Positions 1 through 11,686 of a stretch of 64,000 bases of DNA are shown here, piece by piece. The first letter of the stretch is position 1. Each line of letters opens with the position of its first letter. The position numbers and the translations under genes were made by a program. A model generated the notes under the pieces. It searched no databases. It was not told where the DNA came from and worked only from the letters and a program-made list of their open reading frames with translations. Origin of the DNA: Dyella japonica A8 (lineage in GTDB: Bacteria > Pseudomonadota > Gammaproteobacteria > Xanthomonadales > Rhodanobacteraceae); the NCBI RefSeq assembly GCF_000725385.1, contig NZ_CP008884.1:4278001-4342000 (forward strand), given 5' to 3'.

Positions 1-147
1 CACGCCGTTCTCGACGGAAACGGATGCGCCCGGCAGGGCATGGGTCGCCAGGGTGCCCTTCGGGCCCTTGACGGTGATACCGGCAGCGTTCGAGGTGATC
101 TCAACGCCCTTCGGCAGGGTAATCGGCTGTTTGGCAACGCGGGACAT
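1..147 (-). CDS. rplF: 50S ribosomal protein L6, 5' part only
   Basis: This is the N-terminal part (49 codons) of L6, which binds 23S rRNA near the factor-binding site of the large subunit. The gene is cut by the window edge. It begins MSRVAKQPITLP, the usual L6 start, and lies 10 nt after rpsH in the standard spc order rpsH-rplF. The ATG is at 147 with a purine-rich stretch just upstream. Confidence 0.97.
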   Translation of the reverse strand, partial: MSRVAKQPITLPKGVEITSNAAGITVKGPKGTLATHALPGASVSVENGV

Positions 148-157
148 CGTCGGCTCC

Positions 158-553
158 TTATGCGACCTGGCCGATGACTTCGCCGCCCAGACCCTTGGCA
201 CGGGCCTGCGCGTCGGTCAGCAAACCGGCGGAAGTCGAGATGATCGAGATACCCAGGCCACCCAGGACCTTCGGCAGCTCATCCTTGCCGCGGTAGACGC
301 GGAGGCCGGAGCGGCTGACACGGGTAATGGATTCGATGGCCGGACGGCCTTCGAAATACTTGAGCTTGATCTCGAGCACCGGCTTGCCTTCCGCAACGGA
401 GGCCTTGGCGTCGAGGATATAGCCCTCGTTCTTAAGAAGGTTGGCGATGGCCACCTTCAGCTTCGACGACGGCATGTTTACGGTCTGCTTGCCCGTGAGC
501 TGGGCATTGCGGATGCGCGTAAACAGATCGGCGATGGGATCAGTCATGCTCAT
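158..553 (-). CDS. rpsH: 30S ribosomal protein S8
   Basis: S8 is a primary 16S rRNA-binding protein of the small subunit and, in E. coli, the translational repressor of spc. The 131-residue product starts [16 protein letters not shown] and has the C-terminal GGEVIGQVA end normal for S8. The ATG at 553 was chosen because AAGGATG lies just upstream; a second ATG two codons later is possible. The gene is separated from rpsN by 225 nt, far more than elsewhere in this operon, and that gap carries a promoter-like sequence. Confidence 0.98.
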   Translation of the reverse strand: MSMTDPIADLFTRIRNAQLTGKQTVNMPSSKLKVAIANLLKNEGYILDAKASVAEGKPVLEIKLKYFEGRPAIESITRVSRSGLRVYRGKDELPKVLGGLGISIISTSAGLLTDAQARAKGLGGEVIGQVA

Positions 554-651
554 GAAAACATCCTTCAGAGTGCACCGATATCCGAAAAACCGGAAATCTG
601 TTTTGAGTTGTATGCCGGCACAGGGCCGACCTGCGGGGACGCAGACCGACG

Positions 652-681
652 ACTATAGCAGCATTTTTCCGACTTTGCGAA
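652..681 (-). promoter_or_regulatory. Candidate internal spc promoter upstream of rpsH
   Basis: On the minus strand a TATAGT hexamer (652-657) is preceded, with an 18-nt spacer, by TTCGCA (676-681), a 4/6 match to the sigma-70 -35 box. It lies about 100 nt upstream of rpsH inside an unusually long rpsN-rpsH gap, so it could start a transcript of rpsH-rplF and later genes. Seen by eye only. Confidence 0.55.
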
Positions 682-703
682 TAACGGCACGTAATCGCGC
701 CAA

Positions 704-730
704 CGGCGGCAAGCCTGGGGCCTGCCGCCG
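704..730 (-). promoter_or_regulatory. Hairpin between rpsN and rpsH
   Basis: An 8-bp inverted repeat (CGGCGGCA/TGCCGCCG) with an 11-nt loop lies between the rpsN stop and the candidate rpsH promoter. It has no following U tract, so it is not a classical intrinsic terminator; it could be an attenuator or a processing or stability hairpin. The rest of the 554-778 gap shows no gene. Confidence 0.45.
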
Positions 731-778
731 CATCGGAACGGGACAAGGCTTGCGCCCTGCCCCGCCCAGTTTGGGGTC

Positions 779-1084
779 TTACCAGCTGGCCTTGCGCAGG
801 CCAGGAACGTCGCCACGCATGGTGGCTTCGCGCAGCTTGTTACGGCCGAGGCCGAACTTCTGGTACACGGCGCGCGGACGACCGGTCAGCGCGCAGCGGG
901 TACGCTGGCGGGCCGGGCTGGCGTCACGCGGCTGCTTCTGCAGCTTGGCCTGGGCTTCCATCTTCTCCTCGTAGGAGGCGGTGGGGCTCAGCACGATCGC
1001 CTTCAGTTCGGCGCGCTTGGCGGCGTACTTCTTGGCGAGCTTGGTCCGCTTGAGATCGCGGTTGATCATCGAGGTCTTTGCCAT
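779..1084 (-). CDS. rpsN: 30S ribosomal protein S14, zinc-independent form
   Basis: S14 is a late-assembling protein of the 30S head. The 101-residue product has the length and sequence of the long proteobacterial form (starts [13 protein letters not shown], ends VPGLRKASW) and lacks the CxxC pairs of the zinc-binding form; only one Cys is present, at RCALTGR. It follows rplE after 17 nt. Confidence 0.98.
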   Translation of the reverse strand: MAKTSMINRDLKRTKLAKKYAAKRAELKAIVLSPTASYEEKMEAQAKLQKQPRDASPARQRTRCALTGRPRAVYQKFGLGRNKLREATMRGDVPGLRKASW

Positions 1085-1101
1085 GATTTCTCTCGCGGCT
1101 C

Positions 1102-1644
1102 TTAGTTGCGGAACGGGAAGCTGAAGGCTTCCAGCAGCGCCTTGGCTTCTTCGTCGGTCTTGGCGGTGGTGGTGATGGAGATATCCATACCGCGCATCGC
1201 GTCGACGGCGTCGAAGTCGATTTCCGGGAAGATGATCTGTTCCTTGATGCCGAAGTTGTAGTTACCACGGCCATCGAAGGCACGACCCGAGACACCACGG
1301 AAGTCGCGCGTACGCGGCAGCGAGATGTTGATCAGGCGATCGAGGAATTCCCACATCTGGGCACGGCGCAGGGTGACCTTGCAGCCGATCGGCCAGCCGT
1401 CGCGGATCTTGAACGAGGCAACCGACACGCGGGCCTTCGTCTGGATCGGCTTCTGGCCGGAGATCTTGGCCATGTCGGCCACGGCGTTCTCGAGCACCTT
1501 CTTGTTGCCCGCCGCTTCGCCCACGCCCATGTTCAGCGTGATCTTGGTGATGCGGGGAACCTGCATCACGTTCTGGTAACCAAAACGCTCGGTGAGCTTC
1601 TGGATGACCTGGTCTTTGTAAAACGTTTCGAGACGCGTCGTCAT
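1102..1644 (-). CDS. rplE: 50S ribosomal protein L5
   Basis: L5 binds 5S rRNA and forms part of the central protuberance. The 180-residue protein has the family motifs [11 protein letters not shown] near residues 34-44 and [18 protein letters not shown] in the middle. In E. coli the S8 target site lies at the start of this cistron; no comparison of that RNA fold was possible here. The gene sits between rplX and rpsN, 10 nt after rplX. Confidence 0.98.
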   Translation of the reverse strand: MTTRLETFYKDQVIQKLTERFGYQNVMQVPRITKITLNMGVGEAAGNKKVLENAVADMAKISGQKPIQTKARVSVASFKIRDGWPIGCKVTLRRAQMWEFLDRLINISLPRTRDFRGVSGRAFDGRGNYNFGIKEQIIFPEIDFDAVDAMRGMDISITTTAKTDEEAKALLEAFSFPFRN

Positions 1645-1654
1645 GATTTATTCC

Positions 1655-1969
1655 TTACGCGTCCACAACTTCGCCGTTGGACTTGAACACGCGCACCTTA
1701 CGCCCATCAGAGAGCGTCTTGGCGCCAACGCGTTCACCCTTGCCCGTGGCGGAGTTGAACAGCTGGACGTTGGAGATATGGATCGAAGCTTCACGCTCGA
1801 CGATGCCGCCAGCCTGGTTGGCCTGGGGGTTCGGCTTGGTGTGACGCTTGACCAGGTTCACGTTGGAGACGAACACGCGGTCGCCATCAACGCGCAGCAC
1901 GTCGCCGCGCTGACCCTTGTTCTTGCCGGTGATCACGAGGACCTGATCACCCTTGCGGATACGGTTCAT
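1655..1969 (-). CDS. rplX: 50S ribosomal protein L24
   Basis: L24 is an assembly initiator that binds the 5' domain of 23S rRNA and later lies near the exit tunnel. The 104-residue product opens with a KOW motif ([20 protein letters not shown]), as expected. It follows rplN after 14 nt. Confidence 0.98.
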   Translation of the reverse strand: MNRIRKGDQVLVITGKNKGQRGDVLRVDGDRVFVSNVNLVKRHTKPNPQANQAGGIVEREASIHISNVQLFNSATGKGERVGAKTLSDGRKVRVFKSNGEVVDA

Positions 1970-1983
1970 GGTCTGGACTCCGC

Positions 1984-2352
1984 TCAGAGCACTTCGGGCG
2001 CGAGGGAGACGATCTTCATGAACTTCTCGCTGCGCAGCTCGCGAGTGACCGGCCCGAAGATACGGGTGCCGATCGGCTCGAGCTTGTTGTTGAGGAGGAC
2101 CGCTGCGTTGCCGTCGAAACGGATCAGCGAGCCATCGGGACGGCGCACGCCCTTGGCGGTACGAACCACCACGGCGTTGTACACCTCACCCTTCTTCACC
2201 TTGCCGCGGGGAATGGCATCCTTCACGGTGACCTTGATCACGTCACCGATCGCGGCGTAACGGCGCTTGGAGCCGCCGAGCACCTTGATGCACATCAGTT
2301 CCTTGGCACCGCTGTTGTCGGCCGCGGAAAGCGTGCTTTGCATCTGGATCAT
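1984..2352 (-). CDS. rplN: 50S ribosomal protein L14
   Basis: L14 binds 23S rRNA at the subunit interface and contacts 16S rRNA. The 122-residue product, starting [16 protein letters not shown] and ending [10 protein letters not shown], matches the family over its full normal length. It is the first gene after rpsQ, so it marks the S10-spc junction in E. coli terms. The gap to rpsQ is only 14 nt and no terminator or promoter is seen there, so the two operons look continuous. Confidence 0.98.
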   Translation of the reverse strand: MIQMQSTLSAADNSGAKELMCIKVLGGSKRRYAAIGDVIKVTVKDAIPRGKVKKGEVYNAVVVRTAKGVRRPDGSLIRFDGNAAVLLNNKLEPIGTRIFGPVTRELRSEKFMKIVSLAPEVL

Positions 2353-2366
2353 GTCTGCACCCTCCC

Positions 2367-2627
2367 TTAGACGTTAGCGCGCGTGATGATTTCGACCACG
2401 CGGTGATGCTTGGTCTTGGACAGAGGACGGCATTCCGCGATGCGGACCACGTCACCCTCGTTCGCGCCCAGGTCGTCCTGCGCGTGAAGCTTGGTGGAGC
2501 GGCGGATGATCTTGCCGATCAGCGGATGCTGTTCCTGGCGCTCGATCAGGACCGTCACGGTCTTGTCCATCTTGTTGCTGATGACGCGGCCCTCGAGGGT
2601 GCGCGTCTGCTTCTGGTTGTCGCTCAT
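2367..2627 (-). CDS. rpsQ: 30S ribosomal protein S17
   Basis: S17 is a primary binder of the 16S rRNA 5' domain. The 86-residue OB-fold protein shows the family motifs [12 protein letters not shown] and the conserved HHRVVEI stretch near the C-terminus. It lies between rpmC and rplN in the usual order. Confidence 0.98.
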   Translation of the reverse strand: MSDNQKQTRTLEGRVISNKMDKTVTVLIERQEQHPLIGKIIRRSTKLHAQDDLGANEGDVVRIAECRPLSKTKHHRVVEIITRANV

Positions 2628-2639
2628 ATCGGCCGTCCC

Positions 2640-2825
2640 TTACTTCTTGCCGCCGAGCACGAACTTCGTGCGGGCGATGTCGCGCCGAACGCGGCGCAGC
2701 TGGTGCGGCTGGTTGAGCTGGCCGGTGCCCTTCTGCATGCGCAGGTTGAACTGCTCCTTGCGCAGGTCCAGCAGGTGCTTATTCAGCTCTTCGGCCGTCT
2801 TGTTGGTCAGATCTTTGATGGCCAT
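2640..2825 (-). CDS. rpmC: 50S ribosomal protein L29
   Basis: L29 is a small helical-hairpin protein at the exit of the ribosomal tunnel, where it contributes to the docking area for trigger factor and SRP. The 61-residue product ([16 protein letters not shown]...) is of normal size, and the [15 protein letters not shown]-terminal helix is clear. Only one base separates it from the rplP stop codon, suggesting translational coupling. Confidence 0.97.
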   Translation of the reverse strand: MAIKDLTNKTAEELNKHLLDLRKEQFNLRMQKGTGQLNQPHQLRRVRRDIARTKFVLGGKK

Positions 2826-2826
2826 A

Positions 2827-3240
2827 TCACATCACCGCCCGGGTCACGAATTGGGTCTGGACCGAGAGCTTGGCAGCGGCAAGGCGGAAAGCCTCGCGTG
2901 CGGTTGCCTCGTCGATACCCTCGATTTCATAGAGCATGCGGCCCGGCTGGATCGGGGCGACCCAGTATTCGACGCCACCCTTACCGGCACCCATTCGGAC
3001 TTCGATGGGCTTCTTGGTAATGGGCTTGTCCGGGTACACGCGGATCCACAGCTTGCCACCACGCTTCACGAAGCGGGTGATGCAGCGACGACCGGCCTCG
3101 ATCTGACGCGCGGTCAGCGCGCCGAACGTGGTGGCCTTCAGGCCGAACTCGCCAAAGCTGACGAGGTTCGAGGAGAAGGCCAGACCGTCGTTGCGGCCCT
3201 TGAACTGCTTACGGTATTTGGTTCGCTTGGGTTGCAGCAT
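2827..3240 (-). CDS. rplP: 50S ribosomal protein L16
   Basis: L16 binds near the A-site tRNA elbow and is needed for late maturation of the peptidyl-transferase centre. The 137-residue sequence starts [17 protein letters not shown] and keeps the MGAGKGG motif and a [14 protein letters not shown] segment typical of bacterial L16. It follows rpsC after 11 nt. Confidence 0.98.
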   Translation of the reverse strand: MLQPKRTKYRKQFKGRNDGLAFSSNLVSFGEFGLKATTFGALTARQIEAGRRCITRFVKRGGKLWIRVYPDKPITKKPIEVRMGAGKGGVEYWVAPIQPGRMLYEIEGIDEATAREAFRLAAAKLSVQTQFVTRAVM

Positions 3241-3251
3241 GGCAACTCTCC

Positions 3252-4001
3252 TTACTTCGCCGTCCGCTCGCGACGGCCTTCACCGCCCTCGCGACGCGAT
3301 TCACGACGACCCTCACCACCCTCACGGCGCGGCTGGGACTGCTCTTCCTTCGACTCCTGGTTGACCTGGGACAGATCGAAGATCTCGCCCTTGTAGATCC
3401 ACACCTTGATGCCGATGACGCCGTAGGTCGTATGAGCTTCGGCGGTGCCGTAGTCGATGTCGGCGCGCAGCGTGTGAAGCGGCACGCGACCCTCACGGGC
3501 CCATTCGGAACGAGCAATCTCAGCGCCATTCAGACGGCCAGAGACATTGATCTTGATGCCCAGGGCGCCGAGACGCATCGCGTTGCCGACCGAACGCTTC
3601 ATGGCGCGGCGGAACATGATGCGACGCTCCAGCTGCTGCGCGATGGACTCGGCCACCAGCTGCGCGTCGATCTCGGGCTTGCGCACTTCGCTGACATTGA
3701 TGTGCGCCGGGACGCCCATCAGGTCGCTGACTTCCTTGCGCAGCTTCTCGATGTCCTCACCCTTCTTGCCGATCACCACGCCCGGACGGGCGGTGTGGAT
3801 CGTCACGCGTGCGGTCTTGGCCGGACGCTCGATGAGGATCTTGGAGATGCCGGCCTGGGCCAGCTTCTTGCGCAGCATCTCGCGGACCTTCAGGTCAGCC
3901 GCGAGGTACTGAGCGTATTCGCCCTTGTTGGCGTACCACTTCGAGTTCCAGTCCTTGGCAATGCCGAGGCGGATACCGGTGGGATGAACTTTATGACCCA
4001 T
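3252..4001 (-). CDS. rpsC: 30S ribosomal protein S3 with Arg/Glu/Gly repeat tail
   Basis: S3 lines the mRNA entry tunnel and has helicase activity with S4. The start chosen is [13 protein letters not shown] at 4001, 13 nt after the rplV stop; an in-frame start at 4025 would overlap rplV. The KH domain motif [13 protein letters not shown] lies near residues 60-75. The 249-residue product is longer than the E. coli protein because the C-terminus carries a charged tail with two copies of [10 protein letters not shown], encoded by a degenerate direct DNA repeat (about 3258-3345). Confidence 0.97.
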   Translation of the reverse strand: MGHKVHPTGIRLGIAKDWNSKWYANKGEYAQYLAADLKVREMLRKKLAQAGISKILIERPAKTARVTIHTARPGVVIGKKGEDIEKLRKEVSDLMGVPAHINVSEVRKPEIDAQLVAESIAQQLERRIMFRRAMKRSVGNAMRLGALGIKINVSGRLNGAEIARSEWAREGRVPLHTLRADIDYGTAEAHTTYGVIGIKVWIYKGEIFDLSQVNQESKEEQSQPRREGGEGRRESRREGGEGRRERTAK

Positions 4002-4014
4002 CGTCGATGTCCTC

Positions 4015-4350
4015 TTAGTTGCCAACGACCACAGTGATGTGGCTCGTGCGCTTCAGGATGCGGGAACCGCGACCCTTGGCGCGGGCGTACATACGCTTCA
4101 TCGCCGGACCTTCGTCCACGAAGATGCGCGAGACCTTCAGCTCGTCGACGTCAGCGCCGAGGTTGTTCTCGGCGTTGGCGACGGCCGACAGCAGCACCTT
4201 GCGAACAATGGCTGCGGCCTTCTTGTTGGTGAACTGGAGCACGTCACTGGCACGGCCCACGGGCATACCGCGGACCAGGTCAGCCACCAGGCGTGCCTTC
4301 TGCGCCGAAATGCGGGCGCTGCGCAGGATCGCTTTGGCTTCAGTGCTCAT
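4015..4350 (-). CDS. rplV: 50S ribosomal protein L22
   Basis: L22 lines the peptide exit tunnel; its beta-hairpin is a site of macrolide-resistance changes. The ATG at 4350 overlaps the rpsS stop by one base (TGATG), so the start is set by coupling; a GTG one codon earlier is in frame but less likely. The 111-residue product begins [15 protein letters not shown] and ends [11 protein letters not shown]. Confidence 0.97.
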   Translation of the reverse strand: MSTEAKAILRSARISAQKARLVADLVRGMPVGRASDVLQFTNKKAAAIVRKVLLSAVANAENNLGADVDELKVSRIFVDEGPAMKRMYARAKGRGSRILKRTSHITVVVGN

Positions 4351-4622
4351 CACTTGCCCTTCTTGTCGCCGCCATGGCCCTTGAAGGTACGGGTCACTGC
4401 GAACTCGCCGAGCTTGTGCCCGACCATGTTCTCATTGACCAGCACAGGGACATGCTGACGGCCGTTGTGGATGGCGATGGTCAGGCCAACCATCTCCGGG
4501 AGGATCATCGAACGACGCGACCAGGTCTTGATCGGACGCTTGTTGTTGGCGGAAACGGCGGCTTCCACCTTCTTTACGAGGTGCAGGTCGACGAACGGAC
4601 CTTTCTTTAGAGAGCGCGGCAT
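4350..4622 (-). CDS. rpsS: 30S ribosomal protein S19
   Basis: S19 is a 30S head protein near the A site and the intersubunit bridge. The 90-residue product starts [12 protein letters not shown] and keeps the [11 protein letters not shown] and [17 protein letters not shown] blocks of the family. It follows rplB after 12 nt and overlaps rplV by one base. Confidence 0.98.
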   Translation of the reverse strand: MPRSLKKGPFVDLHLVKKVEAAVSANNKRPIKTWSRRSMILPEMVGLTIAIHNGRQHVPVLVNENMVGHKLGEFAVTRTFKGHGGDKKGK

Positions 4623-4634
4623 AGTCGTTTCCTA

Positions 4635-5456
4635 TTACTTGCGGCGACGCACGATGAACTGCTGCGTGCGCTTGTTGTTGCGGGTCTTGTAACCCTTGGT
4701 CGGCGTGCCCCACGGGCTGACCGGATGACGGCCACCGGAGGTACGGCCTTCACCACCACCGTGCGGGTGGTCGACCGGGTTCATCACAACGCCGCGGACG
4801 GTCGGACGGATACCGAGCCAGCGCTTCGCGCCGGCCTTGCCGAGCTTCTTCAGGCTGTGTTCGCTGTTGCCGACTTCACCGATGGTGGCGCGGCAGTCAA
4901 CCGGCACGCGGCGCATTTCGCCGGAACGAAGACGCAGCGTGGCGTAACCGGACTCGCGGGCCACCAGCTGGACCGAGGCGCCGGCGGAGCGAGCGATCTG
5001 CGCGCCCTTGCCCGGCTTCATCTCGATGCAGTGAATGGTCGAACCCACCGGGATCGCGCGCAGCGGCAGGCTGTTGCCGGCCTTGATCGGCGCATCGGAA
5101 CCCGACACCAGACGGTCACCCACCGCCACGCCCTTCGGCGCGATGATGTAGCGGCGCTCGCCATCGGCGTAGCACAGCAGCGCGATGTGCGCGGTGCGGT
5201 TGGGATCGTACTCGATGCGCTCGACGCGGGCGGCGATGCCTTCCTTGTCGCGCTTGAAGTCGATGATGCGGTAACGCTGCTTGTGACCGCCGCCCTGATG
5301 GCGAACAGTGATGCGACCGTAATGGTTGCGACCGCCGTTCTTGTTCTTGGCTTCGGTCAGGGCTGCGTACGGCGCGCCCTTATGGAGACCTTCGGTGCGG
5401 ACGCTAACTGCGTCGCGACGGCCCGGGGAGGTCGGCTTATGAGTGATCAGTGCCAT
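4635..5456 (-). CDS. rplB: 50S ribosomal protein L2
   Basis: L2 is needed for subunit association and for the peptidyl-transferase centre. The 273-residue product has the conserved [14 protein letters not shown] motif near residues 225-238, including the His long implicated in peptidyl-transferase function, and the [13 protein letters not shown]-terminal stretch. It lies between rplW and rpsS. Confidence 0.98.
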   Translation of the reverse strand: MALITHKPTSPGRRDAVSVRTEGLHKGAPYAALTEAKNKNGGRNHYGRITVRHQGGGHKQRYRIIDFKRDKEGIAARVERIEYDPNRTAHIALLCYADGERRYIIAPKGVAVGDRLVSGSDAPIKAGNSLPLRAIPVGSTIHCIEMKPGKGAQIARSAGASVQLVARESGYATLRLRSGEMRRVPVDCRATIGEVGNSEHSLKKLGKAGAKRWLGIRPTVRGVVMNPVDHPHGGGEGRTSGGRHPVSPWGTPTKGYKTRNNKRTQQFIVRRRK

Positions 5457-5474
5457 CTCAATTCAACTCCTGGC

Positions 5475-5768
5475 TCAGGCCTTGGACGACACGTCGATGG
5501 TCTGACCATCGGCGAGGCGAACGTAGGCCTTGCGCTTGCCCTGGCGGCTGCCAGCGCGGAAACGGAAGGACTTGACCTTGCCCTTGGCGTTGACGAGGTT
5601 CACCTGCTCGACCTTGACGTCGAACATCTGTTCCACCGCAGCGCGGACATCGGCCTTGGTTGCCTCGGGGGCCACCACGAACACGTACTGGTTCTTCTCG
5701 GCCAGGCGAGCTGCCTTTTCCGAGATGTGCGGCGCACGCAGCGTATTCAGGATGCGTTCGTTGCTCAT
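5475..5768 (-). CDS. rplW: 50S ribosomal protein L23
   Basis: L23 sits at the tunnel exit and is the main docking site for trigger factor and SRP. The start [18 protein letters not shown] at 5768 was chosen because its ATG overlaps the rplD stop by four bases (ATGA); three extra in-frame codons upstream lie inside rplD. The product has 97 residues, close to the usual length. Confidence 0.97.
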   Translation of the reverse strand: MSNERILNTLRAPHISEKAARLAEKNQYVFVVAPEATKADVRAAVEQMFDVKVEQVNLVNAKGKVKSFRFRAGSRQGKRKAYVRLADGQTIDVSSKA

Positions 5769-6367
5769 GCCAGCCACTCCTCGATCTTCTTCACCGCATC
5801 GACGGTCATGACGATGTGGTCGGAACCGACCAGGCTGACCGGGTTCAGGGCCAGCACGTCAACGACGTGGATGTACGGGATGTTGCGTGCGGCCAGGAAG
5901 GTCGCCTCGTTGGCGTCTTCCGACACCAGCAGCACACGACCGGAAACCTGCAGCTCGGCCAGCTTCGCGACCATCGCCTTGGTCTTCGGGGTGTCGATGC
6001 CGAAGCTCTCGACCACCTTCAGACGGTCCTGGCGGATCAGCTCCGACAGGATGGAGCGGAGCGCGACGCGGTAAGCCTTGCGGTTCACCTTCTGCTCGTA
6101 GCTGCGCGGCTTGGCAGCGAACGTGACACCACCGCCCACGAAGATCGGAGCGCGGTAGTCGCCGTGACGAGCGCCGCCGCCCTTCTGCTTCTTGAACTTC
6201 TTGGTGGTACCCGACAGCTCGCCACGCGACAGCTGGGCCTTGGTACCGGCGCGACCGCCGGCCTGGTAGGCCACAACCACCTGGTGGATCAGAGCCTGCT
6301 TGAACTCACCGCCGAACACTTCGTCCGACACGTTGAGCGGCTTGGCGCCAATGACATTAATTTCCAT
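5765..6367 (-). CDS. rplD: 50S ribosomal protein L4
   Basis: L4 binds 23S rRNA, extends a loop into the exit tunnel and in E. coli represses its own S10 operon by acting on the leader RNA. The 200-residue product keeps the central loop ([18 protein letters not shown], then [13 protein letters not shown]). Whether the L4 leader mechanism operates here cannot be read from this gene; the rpsJ leader does hold a strong hairpin. Confidence 0.97.
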   Translation of the reverse strand: MEINVIGAKPLNVSDEVFGGEFKQALIHQVVVAYQAGGRAGTKAQLSRGELSGTTKKFKKQKGGGARHGDYRAPIFVGGGVTFAAKPRSYEQKVNRKAYRVALRSILSELIRQDRLKVVESFGIDTPKTKAMVAKLAELQVSGRVLLVSEDANEATFLAARNIPYIHVVDVLALNPVSLVGSDHIVMTVDAVKKIEEWLA

Positions 6368-6378
6368 GGCGTCTCTCC

Positions 6379-7020
6379 TCAGCCCTTGGTCGTCGGACGG
6401 ATGACGACGTCGCCACCGGTAGCGCCCGGCACCGCGCCCTTCACCGCGATCAGATGACGCTCGGCGTCGACCTTGACCACTTCCAGGCCCTGCTGCGTGC
6501 GGTTCACCGCACCCATGTGGCCCGACATCTTCTTGCCCGGGAACACGCGACCCGGGGTCTGACGCTGACCGATAGAACCCGGCGCACGATGCGACAGCGA
6601 GTTACCGTGGGTAGCGTCACCCATGGTGAAGTTGTGGCGCTTGATGGTGCCCTGGAAGCCCTTACCCTTCGACACGCCGGCGACGTCAACGATCTGACCC
6701 ACCTGGAACACGTCGTCGGCCTTGATCTCGGCGCCCACGCTGTACTTGCCGAGATCTTCGGCAGCCACGCGGAACTCCCACAGACCACGACCCGGCTCAA
6801 CCTTCGCCTTGGCGTAGTGACCCTTCAGCGGCTGCGTCAGCAGGCTGGCGCGCTTGACGCCGGCTGCGACCTGCACAGCGCTGTAACCATCGTTATCTTC
6901 CGTCTTCAGCTGCGTGACGCGATTCGGGGTGGCCTCAATCAGGGTCACCGGAATCGAACGTCCGTCTTCAGTGAAGAGTCGGCTCATGCCGCATTTGCGG
7001 CCAACCAGTCCGATACTCAT
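6379..7020 (-). CDS. rplC: 50S ribosomal protein L3
   Basis: L3 is an early assembly protein whose loop reaches the peptidyl-transferase centre. The start [12 protein letters not shown] at 7020 fits the family and clears rpsJ by 20 nt; an upstream in-frame start at 7044 would overlap rpsJ. The 213-residue protein contains [17 protein letters not shown], whose central Gln corresponds to the residue methylated by PrmB in E. coli. Confidence 0.97.
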   Translation of the reverse strand: MSIGLVGRKCGMSRLFTEDGRSIPVTLIEATPNRVTQLKTEDNDGYSAVQVAAGVKRASLLTQPLKGHYAKAKVEPGRGLWEFRVAAEDLGKYSVGAEIKADDVFQVGQIVDVAGVSKGKGFQGTIKRHNFTMGDATHGNSLSHRAPGSIGQRQTPGRVFPGKKMSGHMGAVNRTQQGLEVVKVDAERHLIAVKGAVPGATGGDVVIRPTTKG

Positions 7021-7040
7021 CTTCGTATCCTGTCTATCGC

Positions 7041-7352
7041 TCAACCGAGCTTGATCTGAACGTCAACGCCAGCGGCGAGATCAAGCTTCATGAGCGCGTC
7101 CACGGTCTTGTCGTTGGGGTCGACGATGTCGAGCACACGCTTGTGGGTACGGGTCTCGTACTGGTCGCGGGCATCTTTGTCGACGTGCGGCGACACCAGA
7201 ATGGTGTAGCGCTCGATCTTGGTCGGGAGCGGAATCGGGCCGAGAACCGTAGCGCCAGTGCGCTTGGCCGTCTCGACGATTTCGCTGGCCGAACGGTCGA
7301 TCAGACGATGATCGAACGCCTTGAGCCGGATGCGAATCTTTTGGTTCGCCAT
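7041..7352 (-). CDS. rpsJ: 30S ribosomal protein S10 (NusE)
   Basis: S10 is part of the 30S head and, as NusE, joins NusB in transcription antitermination and links NusG to the ribosome. The 103-residue product has the normal sequence ([19 protein letters not shown]...). It is the first gene of the S10 unit, about 160 nt downstream of a strong promoter candidate. Confidence 0.98.
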   Translation of the reverse strand: MANQKIRIRLKAFDHRLIDRSASEIVETAKRTGATVLGPIPLPTKIERYTILVSPHVDKDARDQYETRTHKRVLDIVDPNDKTVDALMKLDLAAGVDVQIKLG

Positions 7353-7487
7353 AAACCGTGTCCTGTTATCGAAAGAACAAATTCTGTGAACCGGATGGGC
7401 TTCTCACCCACCCGCACAACCCATTTACTGCGGTACTACGGGACGTGATCTCGGGCCGAAACCCTGGAAAACGACCTTAAAAGACTA

Positions 7488-7511
7488 GGCAGGCCCCAAA
7501 AAGGGCCCGCC
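7488..7511 (-). promoter_or_regulatory. Leader hairpin of the S10 operon
   Basis: Close to the predicted transcript start, the minus strand can form a 9-bp stem (GGCGGGCCC with GGGCCTGCC, one G-U pair) around a U-rich 6-nt loop. There is no following U tract. The position in an S10 leader suggests a regulatory or stabilising fold; comparison with the L4-responsive E. coli leader was not possible. The rest of 7353-7487 is leader with no gene seen. Confidence 0.45.
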
Positions 7512-7521
7512 CAGACGGAAA

Positions 7522-7551
7522 AGTATAAAACGCGCGAAATGGCCAGGTCAA
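7522..7551 (-). promoter_or_regulatory. S10 operon promoter
   Basis: TTGACC (-35, 7546-7551) and TATACT (-10, 7522-7527) are separated by 18 nt on the minus strand, followed by a G+C-rich stretch after the -10 region of the kind seen in stringently controlled ribosomal promoters. It lies between the tuf terminator and rpsJ, so the S10 unit can start independently of str. Confidence 0.8.
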
Positions 7552-7746
7552 CAAAGCGTCATGCTTTGTCGTCCAAGCCCTCTCTTGCGTGTTGGCCATC
7601 CAGGCCAGCGAACTCGAAGCACTTCCTGTGCCTCATTTCGCTGTAAGGTCACCAGACACAAGGCGTGGCGACAGGCAAGACCGCGACTATATCCGGAATT
7701 CCCGCCAAAGAAAAGCCCCAAAACACGCCTTTCCGCTGAATTTGCC

Positions 7747-7780
7747 AAAAAAAAAGCCGGCCCAAAGGCCGGCTTTTTTT
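7747..7780 (-). terminator. Intrinsic terminator after tuf
   Basis: A perfect 7-bp GCCGGCC/GGCCGGC stem with a 4-nt loop is flanked by nine A on one side and seven T on the other. On the minus strand it is followed by nine U, 34 nt after the tuf stop, and ends the str operon. The symmetric A/T flanks would let it work in both directions. Confidence 0.9.
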
Positions 7781-7813
7781 CAGGCTGCCACCCTAAGGTG
7801 GCCCCTTTGGGTC

Positions 7814-9004
7814 TTACTTGATGACCTTGGCCACCACGCCGGCGCCGACGGTACGGCCGCCTTCGCGAATCGCGAAGCGCAGGCCCTGGTCCATGGCGAT
7901 CGGGTGGATCAGGGTGACGACCATCTTGATGTTGTCACCCGGCATGACCATTTCCACGCCTTCCGGCAGCTCAATCGCGCCGGTCACGTCGGTCGTGCGG
8001 AAGTAGAACTGCGGGCGGTAGCCCTTGAAGAACGGGGTGTGACGGCCACCTTCGTCCTTCGACAGCACGTACACTTCGGCTTCGAAGTCGGTGTGCGGGG
8101 TGATCGTGCCCGGCTTGGCCAGCACCTGGCCGCGCTCGACGTCGTCACGCTTCAGGCCGCGCAGCAGCAGACCGGCGTTGTCGCCTGCCTGACCCTGGTC
8201 CAGCAGCTTGCGGAACATTTCCACGCCCGTGACGGTGGTCTTCTGGGTCGGGCGGATGCCGACCACTTCGACTTCGTCACCGACCTTGATGATGCCGCGC
8301 TCGATACGACCGGTCACCACGGTGCCGCGGCCCGAGATCGAGAACACGTCTTCCACCGGCATCAGGAACGGCTGGTCGATCGCGCGCTGCGGCTCCGGAA
8401 TGTAGGTGTCCAGGGCGTCCACGAGGGCGATGATCGCCGGCACGCCGATCTCGGACTGGTCGCCTTCCAGCGCCAGCTTGGCCGAACCCTTGATGATCGG
8501 GGTGTCGTCGCCCGGGAAGTCGTACTTGGAGAGCAGTTCGCGCACTTCCATTTCGACCAGCTCGAGCAGCTCGGCGTCGTCCACCATGTCGGCCTTGTTC
8601 AGGAACACGACGATGTAGGGCACGCCCACCTGACGCGACAGCAGGATGTGTTCGCGGGTCTGCGGCATCGGGCCGTCAGCGGCCGAGCACACCAGGATCG
8701 CGCCGTCCATCTGTGCCGCACCCGTGATCATGTTCTTCACGTAGTCGGCGTGGCCCGGGCAGTCCACGTGAGCGTAGTGGCGGGTCGGCGATTCGTATTC
8801 GACGTGGGCGGTCGAGATCGTGATACCACGGGCCTTTTCTTCCGGCGCCGCGTCGATCGCGTCATACGCCTTGAATTCGCCACCGAAGCGCTCTGCACCC
8901 ACCTTGGTCAGCGCAGCCGTCAGCGTCGTCTTGCCGTGGTCCACGTGACCAATCGTGCCGACGTTGACGTGCGGCTTGGTGCGTTCGAATTTACCCTTTG
9001 CCAT
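7814..9004 (-). CDS. tuf: Elongation factor Tu, str-operon copy
   Basis: EF-Tu carries aminoacyl-tRNA to the ribosomal A site with GTP. The 396-residue protein has the G-domain motifs GHVDHGKT (G1), DCPGH (G3) and NKAD (G4), then domains II and III ending [11 protein letters not shown]. It follows fusA after 47 nt and ends at a strong terminator. The protein is identical to the second copy at 24879-26069, and only two silent base differences were noticed (7883 and 7937), both near the 3' end. Confidence 0.99.
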   Translation of the reverse strand: MAKGKFERTKPHVNVGTIGHVDHGKTTLTAALTKVGAERFGGEFKAYDAIDAAPEEKARGITISTAHVEYESPTRHYAHVDCPGHADYVKNMITGAAQMDGAILVCSAADGPMPQTREHILLSRQVGVPYIVVFLNKADMVDDAELLELVEMEVRELLSKYDFPGDDTPIIKGSAKLALEGDQSEIGVPAIIALVDALDTYIPEPQRAIDQPFLMPVEDVFSISGRGTVVTGRIERGIIKVGDEVEVVGIRPTQKTTVTGVEMFRKLLDQGQAGDNAGLLLRGLKRDDVERGQVLAKPGTITPHTDFEAEVYVLSKDEGGRHTPFFKGYRPQFYFRTTDVTGAIELPEGVEMVMPGDNIKMVVTLIHPIAMDQGLRFAIREGGRTVGAGVVAKVIK

Positions 9005-9051
9005 GACTTAAACCTCTAAAAAGAACGGTAGTGTGGAGGAAGGAGGCCTTA

Positions 9052-11169
<2,118 letters not shown>

Positions 11170-11202
11170 GGTCTTAACCTCTGAAAGTTCTAGCTGTACT
11201 GC

Positions 11203-11670
11203 TTACCAGCGGTAATGCGAGAAGGCCTTGTTGGCCTCTGCCATGCGGTGGGTTTCTTCGCGCTTCTTGATCGCGCCACCACGGTTTTCCGAAGCCTCGA
11301 GCAGCTCGGCTGCCAGCTTGCGCGGCATCGAGGTCTCGCCGCGCTTGCGGGCGGAGTCGATGGCCCAGCGCATGGCGAGCGCCATACGGCGACCCGGACG
11401 GACTTCGACCGGCACCTGGTAGGTGGCGCCGCCGACACGACGGGACTTCACCTCAACCGCCGGAGCGATGTTGTTGAGCGCCTTCTCGACGAGCTGAACC
11501 GGCTCGGCGTTCTTTTCGCCCAGGTGAGCCAGAGCACCGTAAACGATGCTTTCGGCGACCGACTTCTTGCCGCTCTTCATCACCATGTTGATGAAGCGGG
11601 CGATCAGCTGGCTGCCGTGCTTGGGGTCCGGCAGGACCAGACGGGCGGGATGGGAACCTTTACGCGACAT
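11203..11670 (-). CDS. rpsG: 30S ribosomal protein S7
   Basis: S7 starts assembly of the 30S head and in E. coli represses the distal part of the str operon. The 155-residue product ([20 protein letters not shown]...) matches the family throughout, including the [17 protein letters not shown] block. It is 16 nt after rpsL and 33 nt before fusA. Confidence 0.98.
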   Translation of the reverse strand: MSRKGSHPARLVLPDPKHGSQLIARFINMVMKSGKKSVAESIVYGALAHLGEKNAEPVQLVEKALNNIAPAVEVKSRRVGGATYQVPVEVRPGRRMALAMRWAIDSARKRGETSMPRKLAAELLEASENRGGAIKKREETHRMAEANKAFSHYRW

Positions 11671-11686
11671 AGTTAATTCCTAAAGA

